NCBI RefSeq assembly: GCF_017741815.1
Contig: NZ_JAGHMF010000015.1
Coordinates: 176,410-240,409 of the forward strand
Origin: Rhizobium sp. 16-488-2b
GTDB taxonomy: Bacteria > Pseudomonadota > Alphaproteobacteria > Rhizobiales > Rhizobiaceae
Reading direction: 5' to 3'
DNA: 64,000 nt
Of this stretch, positions 1-7,870 are shown one piece after another. Both the position numbers and the translations under genes were made by a program. The notes below the pieces were generated by a model, which saw only the letters and a program-made list of their open reading frames with translations, did not search any database and was not told the DNA's origin. Within the stretch, counting starts at the first letter, position 1; every line of letters starts with the position of its first letter.

Positions 1-2
1 AG

Positions 3-659
3 GGCGGCTACCACCCCGCCTATGTCGAGCAGGACACAACATCCGGCCCCATATCCGGTCGCGGCGCTCCGCCGACGACGATGCAGGCGCAGGCCTATGC
101 GCTCGACGGCCAGACCGAACAATCGCCAAGAGCGTCTGCCGCCATCCGCAGCCAGCCCCTCTCCGAGCCGGTCTCCGACACCGTTTCGGAACCTGTATCC
201 AACGCCCAGGCCGAAGAGCAGGACATCGCCGACGCGGAAGCCAAGGAAAAGGCAACCGAGCCGAAGCGCACGGCGATGCTGACACCATCCGGCGCATCGA
301 CCGTCCGCTTCCTACCGATCATCGGCGCCCCCGTTCAGGCCGTGACGCCCTTGTCGCGGCAGCTCGGCGCCGAGGCGCGCTCGCACGGCCTCTCGATCAA
401 GAGCTCCAACGACAACAGCACCGCCTTCATCCTCAAGGGTTACCTCTCGGCCTTTTCCGACAGCGGCAAGGTCACGGTGGTCTATGTTTGGGATGTGCTC
501 GATAACAGCGGCGCCCGGCTGCACCGCATCCAGGGACAGGAGAGCGTTCCCTCGCAGGCGCAGGATCCCTGGGCCGTGGTTCCGGCCTCCGTCATGCAGC
601 AGATTGCGTCCAAGACGATCACCGAGTTTTCCTCGTGGCGGGACGCCCGTGGCGGTTAA
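3..659 (+). CDS. C-terminal part of an unidentified protein, 5' end outside the window
   Basis: The reading frame is already open at the left edge (from base 3) and stops with TAA just before the prs promoter region, so only the last ~218 residues are visible. The visible part has a low-complexity, Ser/Glu/Ala/Pro-rich stretch (roughly the first half) and then a compact, well-formed globular segment with the motifs RFLPIIGAP and VVYVWDVLD. It ends in a region containing SVMQQIASKTI. I do not recognise the family. The linker-plus-globular build would fit a secreted or lipid-anchored envelope protein, but the signal sequence, if any, lies outside the window. An ATG at 81 is in frame but has no ribosome binding site and is probably internal. 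Confidence 0.65.
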   Translation, partial: GGYHPAYVEQDTTSGPISGRGAPPTTMQAQAYALDGQTEQSPRASAAIRSQPLSEPVSDTVSEPVSNAQAEEQDIADAEAKEKATEPKRTAMLTPSGASTVRFLPIIGAPVQAVTPLSRQLGAEARSHGLSIKSSNDNSTAFILKGYLSAFSDSGKVTVVYVWDVLDNSGARLHRIQGQESVPSQAQDPWAVVPASVMQQIASKTITEFSSWRDARGG

Positions 660-765
660 GCCACAAGCTTTTTGGAAATATCAAGGCGCAAGTCGCGTTT
701 ACCCTTGCATTCGGAAACAAGCTGGCTAAAAAGCGCGGCTATCAGCAGGCAACAGGCGGACCAAG

Positions 766-1698
766 ATGAAGGTTTTCGCAGGCAATTCGAACCGGCACCT
801 CGCCGAAGAGATCTGCAACTATCTTAAAGTGCCCTTGGGCAGAGCAACGGTCCGAAGATTTGCCGACCAGGAAATCTTCGTGGAAGTCCAGGAAAACGTA
901 CGCGGCGAGGATGTCTTCCTCGTGCAGTCGACGTCCTTCCCGACGAACGACCACCTGATGGAATTGCTCATCATGATCGATGCGATGCGCCGCTCGTCGG
1001 CCCGCCGCATCACCGCGGTCCTCCCATACTTCGGCTACGCACGCCAGGACCGCCGCGCTTCGGGCCGCACACCGATTTCGGCCAAGCTCGTCGCCAACCT
1101 GATCACCGAAGCCGGTGCCGATCGCGTCCTGACGCTCGATCTCCACGCCGGCCAGATTCAGGGCTTCTTCGATATCCCGACTGACAACCTTTACGCCGTG
1201 CCGATCCTGACGCGCGACATCAAGGCCAACTATGACATCTCCAACGTCATGGTTGTTTCGCCGGACGTCGGCGGTGTCGTGCGCGCCCGCGCGCTCGCCA
1301 AGCGTCTCGACTGTCTTCTGTCGATCGTGGACAAGCGCCGCGATCGCCCGGGCGAATCCGAAGTCATGAACATCATCGGCGACGTTACCGGCAAGGACTG
1401 CCTGCTGATCGACGATATCGTCGATTCCGGCGGCACGCTCTGCAACGCGGCCGACGCGCTGCTCGCCAAGGGCGCTGCAAGCGTTACCGCCTACATCACC
1501 CATGGCGTTCTGTCGGGCGGTGCGGTCACCCGCATCACCAATTCGAAGCTGCGCGAACTCGTCATCACCGACTCCATCCAGCCGACCACGGCTGTTCAGT
1601 CGGCGCACAATATCCGCGTGCTGACCACCGCAACGCTGATCGGCGAAGCCATCAACCGCACCAGCCAGGAAGAATCCGTCTCCAGCCTCTTCGACTGA
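766..1698 (+). CDS. prs: Ribose-phosphate pyrophosphokinase
   Basis: Makes PRPP from ribose 5-phosphate and ATP in the cytosol, feeding purine, pyrimidine, histidine, tryptophan and NAD synthesis. The 310-residue length is typical for bacterial class I enzymes. Visible signatures are the N-terminal [13 protein letters not shown], the flexible-loop region YARQDRR with catalytic Lys/Arg context, the metal-binding [11 protein letters not shown] (about residues 126-136) and the PRPP-binding loop DDIVDSGGT (about 217-225). The start ATG at 766 follows a weak purine-rich stretch; the N-terminus matches the family without extension. It is monocistronic as far as the window shows. The apt gene 15 kb away uses its product. 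Confidence 0.98.
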   Translation: MKVFAGNSNRHLAEEICNYLKVPLGRATVRRFADQEIFVEVQENVRGEDVFLVQSTSFPTNDHLMELLIMIDAMRRSSARRITAVLPYFGYARQDRRASGRTPISAKLVANLITEAGADRVLTLDLHAGQIQGFFDIPTDNLYAVPILTRDIKANYDISNVMVVSPDVGGVVRARALAKRLDCLLSIVDKRRDRPGESEVMNIIGDVTGKDCLLIDDIVDSGGTLCNAADALLAKGAASVTAYITHGVLSGGAVTRITNSKLRELVITDSIQPTTAVQSAHNIRVLTTATLIGEAINRTSQEESVSSLFD

Positions 1699-1786
1699 GC
1701 TGAGACGGAATCGCTGTCAGCACTTCCTCCCCCGCGCCAATTCGGCTAGGATTATCAATGATATCCAGCCGACGGGAGGAAGAGGC

Positions 1787-2299
1787 GTGGCGACAATACT
1801 GAAATCTCCGATCAGACTGGCGATGCTGGTCATCCTTCCGGCACTCTCCGCCTGCACGGCGGACATGGGTCCCGGCTATGGACCGGGCCCTGGTTACGGA
1901 CCCGGACCGGGCCCGGTTCGTCCCGCGCCACCGCCGCGCCCTCGCCCACCGCAGCCGCAAATGTGCACCATGGAATACGCGCTGGTTTGTGGAGAACGTG
2001 GCGGACGCACGCAGACCTTCGGCAATGCCTGTCAGGCCAACAACAGCGGCTTCAGGATCGTCGGTCGTGGCGAATGCCGCGCCGGGCCGCCGATGACGCC
2101 GGGACCCGGCCCTCGCCCGCCCCGTCCGCGCCCTCCCCATGAAGAACCGATGCCGCCGCAGCGGCCAGGTGGCATCTGCACGCGCGAATATCGCCCGGTT
2201 TGCGGCGAGCGAGGCAGACAGATCAGAACATTTTCGAATTCATGCGAGGCAGGCAATGCGGGCTTCCGCATCGTCGGTCAGGGCGAATGCCGGCGCTGA
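1787..2299 (+). CDS. Lipoprotein with two Kazal-type inhibitor domains
   Basis: GTG start at 1787 with a good GGGAGGA ribosome binding site at 1774-1780. The 170-residue product has a lipoprotein signal (lipobox LSAC, Cys near residue 23), then a Gly/Pro-rich linker, a first Kazal-like domain (CTMEYALVCG ... FGNACQANN ... GECR), a second Pro/Arg linker and a second Kazal-like domain (CTREYRPVCG ... FSNSCEAGN ... GECRR). The spacing C..YxxVCG..x(n)..C..C is that of Kazal-type serine protease inhibitors. The two domains are clearly tandem duplicates. Likely anchored in the envelope and facing the periplasm or exterior; an inhibitory target is inferred from family only. Confidence 0.85.
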   Translation: MATILKSPIRLAMLVILPALSACTADMGPGYGPGPGYGPGPGPVRPAPPPRPRPPQPQMCTMEYALVCGERGGRTQTFGNACQANNSGFRIVGRGECRAGPPMTPGPGPRPPRPRPPHEEPMPPQRPGGICTREYRPVCGERGRQIRTFSNSCEAGNAGFRIVGQGECRR

Positions 2300-2325
2300 T
2301 TATGCTGACTCTCTAACGAGCAGCA

Positions 2326-2356
2326 CGTTTCCGGCCCACGGACGGGGCCGGAAACG
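2326..2356. terminator. Hairpin between convergent genes
   Basis: A perfect 12-bp inverted repeat (CGTTTCCGGCCC at 2326-2337 and its complement at 2345-2356) with a 7-base loop lies between the lipoprotein gene and the convergent gene ending at 2366. There is no clear T-run on either side, so efficiency is uncertain. Confidence 0.6.
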
Positions 2357-2365
2357 ACTTGGAGC

Positions 2366-3817
2366 TCAGTTCGCGCCCTTGATCACCTGGCCGTTGACGG
2401 TGATCGAACCATCGCGTGCGACGTTGACATCCCAGCGCTGACGACCATCCGGATCGGTCTTGCCGAAGCCCTTGACCATCATCAGGCCGAAGGAAACCTG
2501 GTTGAGGTCAGGATTGCTCTTGGCCAGTTCCTGGATGGCGGTGATCGTCTTGTCGAAGTCGCGCGCGACGATCGAGGCGTTCAACGAATAGGCCGTGGTC
2601 GACTCCGGAATGCCACGAACTTCACCCGAGATCTCGGCGTCATAGACGCTGGAGCGCGCCGAAATCTTCGGGAAGGCAACGACGAACTCGCCATTGGTCA
2701 GGAGCTTCTCGAAAGCCTTGTCGCTTTCCGCCTTGCTCTTCTTATCGTCTGTGAAATCGACCTTCATCAGTTCGTCGCCGACGGCCGCGATGTTGAGTTC
2801 CGGAAAGGCGAACTGCATGTCCACCTCTTCGGGAACGAAGGGTGCATACATCTCGGGCAGCAATGCGCTGTTGAAGCTGATCTGTTTCGCCGCCATGCCG
2901 ACATCGAAGCGCATCGCATCGCTCGGGCCGCTCATGCCGATCGTGTAATCGACGCTGTCGGCGCCACCGCTGCCGGCCACGCTCGACACGTTGACCTTGT
3001 TAAGGGTCACCGTCTCGTTGAGGCTCGACATCAACGGGAACGACTTGCGCAGCAGCTCCTTTAGCTTTTCGCTCTCGGCCCGCTTCAGCTTCTTCTCATC
3101 GGCATGTTCGAGGATGAAGGCGAGGATTTCGCGGAAATCATTGACGGAAACGCCGTTCACGGCAGCCGCGAAATCCACCGTGTCGGCGCGGATTTCGACC
3201 GGCGGCACGTCCTTGCCGCTGATCTTCTCGACAAAGCCGTTCATCGTGCCGCTGCCGGCAAAATTGGTGCGCCCCTGCATCTCGCCGTCCGACGAGGTCA
3301 TCTTATAGGTCGACGATCCGGTCTCGACGCTCACCTCTTCCTTCTCTGTCTTCGACGAGAAGCGGAGTGCCTTGCTGGAGAAGTCACCGGACTTCAGATA
3401 GCTGATCGCCGGGTCGAAGACGCCGTTCGAAATCAGCGAATCGATGACGTAGGTAAATTCGGTGTTCGGCTGACCGGGTGCCTTGAAGGTACCTGTGACG
3501 TCGAGCGAGTTGTTGCCCTCGATCGTCCACAGGCCGCTCTCTTCAGGCGTCGCGAAGATCGACCAGGGGTTTAGGCCCTTGATGGAGAAATTCTTCGGGT
3601 CGGCCTTTTTCAACAGCGCCGCGAAGTCATAGACGATCTCGTAGCGCGTGCCGGCCGGGTTGACAGTCACGAAGCCTTTGGCTGCATCCTTCGGCAGGAG
3701 CTTCGACAGGTTCGCCTCGATTTCCTTGGCGCCCTTCTGGTTAATATCGACCGCGTAGGACGTCGAAACCAGGCCGAGAAGAACGACACCTGTCGCCGTT
3801 AGGGTCTTGAGTTGCAT
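2366..3817 (-). CDS. Secreted protein of unknown function
   Basis: I place the start at 3817 (MQLKTL), where a GGGAGAG ribosome binding site precedes the ATG and a Sec-type signal peptide begins (about residues 1-22, cleavage probably near SYA-VD); the frame is open further upstream but without these signals. The mature protein, about 460 residues, is mostly beta-rich with a Lys/Glu-rich helical patch (ADEKKLKRAESEKLKELL, about residues 234-251). I do not recognise a named domain. Periplasmic or outer-membrane-associated location is inferred from the signal peptide. It is convergent with the Kazal lipoprotein gene and 82 bp downstream of the end of the MHYT protein gene on the same strand; co-transcription is possible. 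Confidence 0.8.
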   Translation of the reverse strand: MQLKTLTATGVVLLGLVSTSYAVDINQKGAKEIEANLSKLLPKDAAKGFVTVNPAGTRYEIVYDFAALLKKADPKNFSIKGLNPWSIFATPEESGLWTIEGNNSLDVTGTFKAPGQPNTEFTYVIDSLISNGVFDPAISYLKSGDFSSKALRFSSKTEKEEVSVETGSSTYKMTSSDGEMQGRTNFAGSGTMNGFVEKISGKDVPPVEIRADTVDFAAAVNGVSVNDFREILAFILEHADEKKLKRAESEKLKELLRKSFPLMSSLNETVTLNKVNVSSVAGSGGADSVDYTIGMSGPSDAMRFDVGMAAKQISFNSALLPEMYAPFVPEEVDMQFAFPELNIAAVGDELMKVDFTDDKKSKAESDKAFEKLLTNGEFVVAFPKISARSSVYDAEISGEVRGIPESTTAYSLNASIVARDFDKTITAIQELAKSNPDLNQVSFGLMMVKGFGKTDPDGRQRWDVNVARDGSITVNGQVIKGAN

Positions 3818-3899
3818 GATGAATCTCTCCCGTACCATTTGAGGTCGCATGTGAAGGCTAGGCCCCCGCCCTGTCAACCCGACAGTTGCAAACGAGACG

Positions 3900-6680
3900 T
3901 CATGCCGCGATCTTGCGCGAGCGCATCGGCATCGGACGGCCGAGCAGATAGCCCTGCGCCTCGTCGCAACCCTCATCGAGCAGAATGCCAAGCTGCACAT
4001 CCGTTTCGACGCCTTCCGCGAGCACCGGAATATTGAGGCTTTGCCCAAGCGCCACTATCGCGCGGATGATCGCCTTGGCCTGCTCGCTGGTCTCGACTTC
4101 GTTCATGAAGCTGCGGTCGAGCTTGATCTTGTCGAACGGGAAGGAGCGAAGCGTTTCCAGCGACGAATAGCCTGTGCCGAAATCGTCGATGGCGATGGAG
4201 ACGCCGAGATTCTTGACCTTGCGGAGCGTCAGCAGCGCCCGGTCCTTGTCGACGATGATCGAGGACTCGGTGATCTCGAGTTCGAGACGCCATGGCTCAA
4301 GCCCGGTCTCGAACAGGACCGAATGCACGAGATGGGCGATATCCTGGTGGCCTATCTGGACAGGCGATAGGTTGACGGCGATCTTGTGTTTCTCGGCCCA
4401 GCCTGCGGCCTCCTTGCAGGCCTCGCGTAGCACCCACTCCCCGATCGGCACGATCGCGCCGCATTCCTCGGCAACCGAAATGAACTCGCCCGGCGGCACG
4501 TTACCCCGTGTCGGGTGCTGCCAGCGCAGCAGAACCTCATAGCCGGTAATGTCGCCGGTGGAGACCGACTTCTGCACCTGGAAATGCAGATGCAGCTCGT
4601 TCTTTTCGATGGCCAACCACAGATCGCTTGCCATCTTGCGACGGTCCCGGGCCGCCTCGTCCATTGCCACTTCATAGAAGCAGATGCGCTCGGAAAGAGT
4701 CGCCTTGGCGCGATACATGGCAAGGTCGGCGTTGGCGAGCAGCATCTCGCCGGTCGTGCCGTCCTGCGGATAGATGGCGACGCCGATGCTGGCGTCGGGA
4801 TTGATGTCGAACCCGTCGATCTGGAATTCGGTCGTCAGGCTGACCTCCAGCCGCGCCACGAAATCATGCAGATCCGCGATATCCGAGAATTGCTTGATCG
4901 CCGCAAACTCGTCGCCGCCGAACCGGGCGACGAATTCGTCTTCACCGAGAAGCGCGCTCATGCGATCGGACAAGGTGACAAGCACCTGGTCGCCGGCGTG
5001 ATGGCCGCGCTGATCGTTGATCTCCTTGAACTTGTCGAGATCGATGCCGATGACGGCGACCTTTGTCCCGGCACGCTTGGCGACCGCCAGATCCTGCAAC
5101 AGGCGCTCGGAGAACTCCGAGCGGTTGGGCAATCCGGTCAACGCGTCGTGACGCGCCATGAAGGCAATCTTTTCTTCCGAAATCAGCCGCTCGGTGATGT
5201 CTTCATAGGTCGCAACCCAGCCGCTATCGGGAAGCATATTGAGGTTGAGCTGGATCGACCGGTTGTGCGCGCCCTTATGAACGATCGACCGTTCGCCGGA
5301 TCTCAGCGCACGCATCAGCTTGTCGTAATGCTCGGACGCGCGTTTCTCGACCGTCTCGGGATCCGAGAAATGGATCTCGTACCCGATCGTGATGATCTCC
5401 CTGTAGGTCATGCCGGGGCGGATCGCTCCCGGCTCGAATTCGAAGATGTCGCCATAGCGGCGGTTTGCCAGCACGAGGCGTTCCTCGGCATCGAACAGGC
5501 AGATACCCTGTGAGACGTTCTCAAGCGCGAGATCGAGATTGCGCGAGACTTCCTTGATGCGGTCGCGGTCGGCCTTCTGCTCTGTCACATCCTTCGTGAT
5601 CTTCGCATAACCGGCGATCTCGCCATCGGCGCCCCAGATGGGGTCGATCACGACGTGCGCCCAGAACGAGCTTCCGTCTTTGCGGAAACGCAAGCCCTCG
5701 GCTTCGAATTTGCCTTCCGTGCGCGCCTTGAGCAGCGCTTGTTGCGGCATGCCGGCGGCACGATCCTCCACCGAATAAAAACGCCCGAAGTCCTCGCCGA
5801 TGATTTCGTCGGCGGTATATCCCTTGGCTCGTTCAGCGCCGGCATTCCAGTTGGCAACGCGACCCTCCTTGTCGAGCATGTAGATCGCGTAGTCGGTAAC
5901 GCCCTGCACAAGCATTTCGAAACGCGCCTTGCTCTCCTTCGTCGAGCTCTCCGCCCGCATCGCGAACAGGGCCGCGGCGAAGCCCGAGGCAATCATCGAT
6001 AGCGAGACGGACAGGAGGGTGACGACCATGAAGCCAGTGGACATCGTTTCACTTGGATCGATCTCCGGCCCGGGACCAGGCACGATCGTCAGCGCCGCCA
6101 TGGCGGTGAAGTGCATCGCCACGATCGCGACGCAGACGGTCGCCGCAGGCACGAGCAGCTTGCGCGCATCCGCCTTGATATCGGGAAGCAGGGCAAAACC
6201 GATAGCCGAAATGACCACCGCGCAAGCCATCGAGGCAAGCACAAGCGATTGGTCCCAGGTCATGCTGCCGGGAAACTGCACCGCCGCCATGCCGAGAAAA
6301 TGCATCGATGTGACGCCGACGCCGAACAGCATGCCCGCGAACGCCCGCCGCACCCTGCTCTCAGCACCAGCGGCGAAGGCCACGGCCGCAAGCGTCGCGA
6401 CCACAACCAACGCGAGGGACGTCAGTGTTTCGGACGTGTCGTAGCCGACGACCACGCCGCCGTCATAGGCAAGCATCGCCACGAAATGCGTGGCCCATAT
6501 GCCGAATCCTCCAGCGGCGCCGCCCATCAGAAGCCAGATCAGGCGCGCCACCTTTACGGCGTTGCGCGCCCGTTGCAGCAGCGTCAACGCGGCCAGGCTT
6601 GAGAGGAAACACAGGCATCCGGCCAAAACGACCAGCCTGATATCGTGCATGTAGGCAATACAGGAGAAAACAGTAAACAT
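3900..6680 (-). CDS. MHYT-PAS-PAS-GGDEF-EAL membrane protein
   Basis: A 926-residue bifunctional-type c-di-GMP protein. Residues 1-240 form a seven-helix MHYT sensor domain with three His-centred motifs (ATHF about 63, MHFL about 126, MHFT about 189), a family proposed to bind a diatomic gas through a metal. Two PAS-like segments follow (about 255-370 and 385-500). The GGDEF motif is intact (RFGGDEF, about 586-592) but no RxxD product-inhibition site precedes it. The EAL domain keeps ELEITES, IDDFGTGYSS, KLDRSF and AEGVET, with EVL in place of EAL. Both activities are therefore plausible on sequence. ATG at 6680 is preferred over an adjacent upstream GTG. Confidence 0.93.
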   Translation of the reverse strand: MFTVFSCIAYMHDIRLVVLAGCLCFLSSLAALTLLQRARNAVKVARLIWLLMGGAAGGFGIWATHFVAMLAYDGGVVVGYDTSETLTSLALVVVATLAAVAFAAGAESRVRRAFAGMLFGVGVTSMHFLGMAAVQFPGSMTWDQSLVLASMACAVVISAIGFALLPDIKADARKLLVPAATVCVAIVAMHFTAMAALTIVPGPGPEIDPSETMSTGFMVVTLLSVSLSMIASGFAAALFAMRAESSTKESKARFEMLVQGVTDYAIYMLDKEGRVANWNAGAERAKGYTADEIIGEDFGRFYSVEDRAAGMPQQALLKARTEGKFEAEGLRFRKDGSSFWAHVVIDPIWGADGEIAGYAKITKDVTEQKADRDRIKEVSRNLDLALENVSQGICLFDAEERLVLANRRYGDIFEFEPGAIRPGMTYREIITIGYEIHFSDPETVEKRASEHYDKLMRALRSGERSIVHKGAHNRSIQLNLNMLPDSGWVATYEDITERLISEEKIAFMARHDALTGLPNRSEFSERLLQDLAVAKRAGTKVAVIGIDLDKFKEINDQRGHHAGDQVLVTLSDRMSALLGEDEFVARFGGDEFAAIKQFSDIADLHDFVARLEVSLTTEFQIDGFDINPDASIGVAIYPQDGTTGEMLLANADLAMYRAKATLSERICFYEVAMDEAARDRRKMASDLWLAIEKNELHLHFQVQKSVSTGDITGYEVLLRWQHPTRGNVPPGEFISVAEECGAIVPIGEWVLREACKEAAGWAEKHKIAVNLSPVQIGHQDIAHLVHSVLFETGLEPWRLELEITESSIIVDKDRALLTLRKVKNLGVSIAIDDFGTGYSSLETLRSFPFDKIKLDRSFMNEVETSEQAKAIIRAIVALGQSLNIPVLAEGVETDVQLGILLDEGCDEAQGYLLGRPMPMRSRKIAA

Positions 6681-6922
6681 CACATATCCGGAACAATTTG
6701 CCGTTTCGCTTTCATACGCGGCCGCTTAAGAAATCAATAATTCCGGCGGCACGCGAATTCTTGACGATTGCTAATCGCAACTGTCATTAACGCTCCGTCA
6801 ACGACGGCTGATCTTGGGTTTTGATTGTCGCGCTCAGCGGATTCCTAAGTTGCATCAGTCCATGCTAAAGGAATACTGCGCGGCCTAGCCTGCATCAGCG
6901 CTCCTCTTGAGCGCCGCAACTC

Positions 6923-6951
6923 TTGCCATTCCGCCGCAACTAGACTATAGC
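6923..6951 (+). promoter_or_regulatory. Candidate sigma-70 promoter for rplY
   Basis: TTGCCA at 6923-6928, a 17-bp spacer, and TATAGC at 6946-6951, about 120 bp upstream of the rplY start. The rest of the ~390-bp region between the MHYT protein gene and rplY shows nothing else I can name. Confidence 0.4.
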
Positions 6952-7071
6952 GCACGCGTCCGCACAGACACCCTTGGAGGCAATGCGGATGAGGATGGGG
7001 AAACCCGCCTCCAGTTCAGCGACAGGCGATGCCTGCGCCGAGCTCTCCAAATAACCTCGGAAGGAAAAGTC

Positions 7072-7683
7072 ATGAGCCACGAAAGCTACGAGCTCAAGGC
7101 CGAGGCGCGCGAACGGGTTGGTAAGGGGTCCGCCCGTGAACTTCGCCGCAATGGTCTCATCCCGGCTGTCATCTATGGTGACAAGCAGGCCCCAATTTCG
7201 ATCTCCCTCAGCACCAATGAGGTAACGAAGCGCATCCACGCTGGCGGTTTCATGACCACCATCGCTACGATCGACGTCGACGGCAAGAAGTACAAGGTTC
7301 TGCCGAAGGACTACCAGCTCGATCCGGTCCGCGACTTCACCATGCACGTCGACTTCCTGCGCGTATCCGGCAACACCGCCGTTACCGTTGCGATCCCGGT
7401 TCACTTCATCAATGAAGAGAAGTCCCAGGGCCTCAAGGTTGGCGGCGTTCTGAACATCGTTCGTCACGACGTCGAAGTTCATTGCCCGGCTGATGCCATT
7501 CCGGAATTCTTCAACGTTGACCTCAGCGGCAAGAAGATCGGCGACAGCATCCACATCTCCGAAGTCACCCTGCCGAAGGGCGTGACCACGGTTATCGACC
7601 GCGACTTCACCATCGCTACGATCGTTGCTCCGGCAGCTGGCGTATCGGAAGAAGAAGAAGAAGCTGGCGAAGCTGAAGCTTGA
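7072..7683 (+). CDS. rplY: 50S ribosomal protein L25 (long, Ctc form)
   Basis: Binds 5S rRNA in the central protuberance of the large ribosomal subunit. The start ATG at 7072 has a GGAAGGA ribosome binding site; in-frame codons upstream lack one and do not fit the family. The N-terminal L25 domain ([13 protein letters not shown], then [10 protein letters not shown] and PAVIYG, about residues 1-95) is followed by the C-terminal beta domain of the TL5/CTC form and a short acidic tail ([12 protein letters not shown]). At 203 residues it is the long form usual in alphaproteobacteria, not the 94-residue enteric form. A strong terminator follows directly. In many rhizobia rplY sits near pth and ychF, as it does here, apart from two inserted genes. 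Confidence 0.97.
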   Translation: MSHESYELKAEARERVGKGSARELRRNGLIPAVIYGDKQAPISISLSTNEVTKRIHAGGFMTTIATIDVDGKKYKVLPKDYQLDPVRDFTMHVDFLRVSGNTAVTVAIPVHFINEEKSQGLKVGGVLNIVRHDVEVHCPADAIPEFFNVDLSGKKIGDSIHISEVTLPKGVTTVIDRDFTIATIVAPAAGVSEEEEEAGEAEA

Positions 7684-7715
7684 TCCTTTGATCGCTTGAA
7701 CGCTTTGTAAAGTAT

Positions 7716-7747
7716 AAGACCCGCTTTCTCCGGAAAGCGGGTCTTTT
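7716..7747 (+). terminator. Rho-independent terminator of rplY
   Basis: A perfect 13-bp stem (7716-7728 with 7733-7745) closed by a TCCG tetraloop and followed by T residues, 32 bp after the rplY stop codon. Confidence 0.92.
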
Positions 7748-7870
7748 CATTTCCGCGAAGATCGGCACTTCAACTTCGATTAAGACATTTCGTGGAAGCA
7801 TGCCCCATCATTTCAGAGCAGGTTTTATTCTGAATGAAGAAGTTTTGCGGCAAGGGGCAGACACAGGAAA

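Noticed and set aside
742..1608. 288-residue open frame on the minus strand antisense to prs
   Set aside because: It is an exact antisense shadow of prs in GC-rich DNA: Arg/Ala/Asp-rich, no ribosome binding site, no family resemblance.
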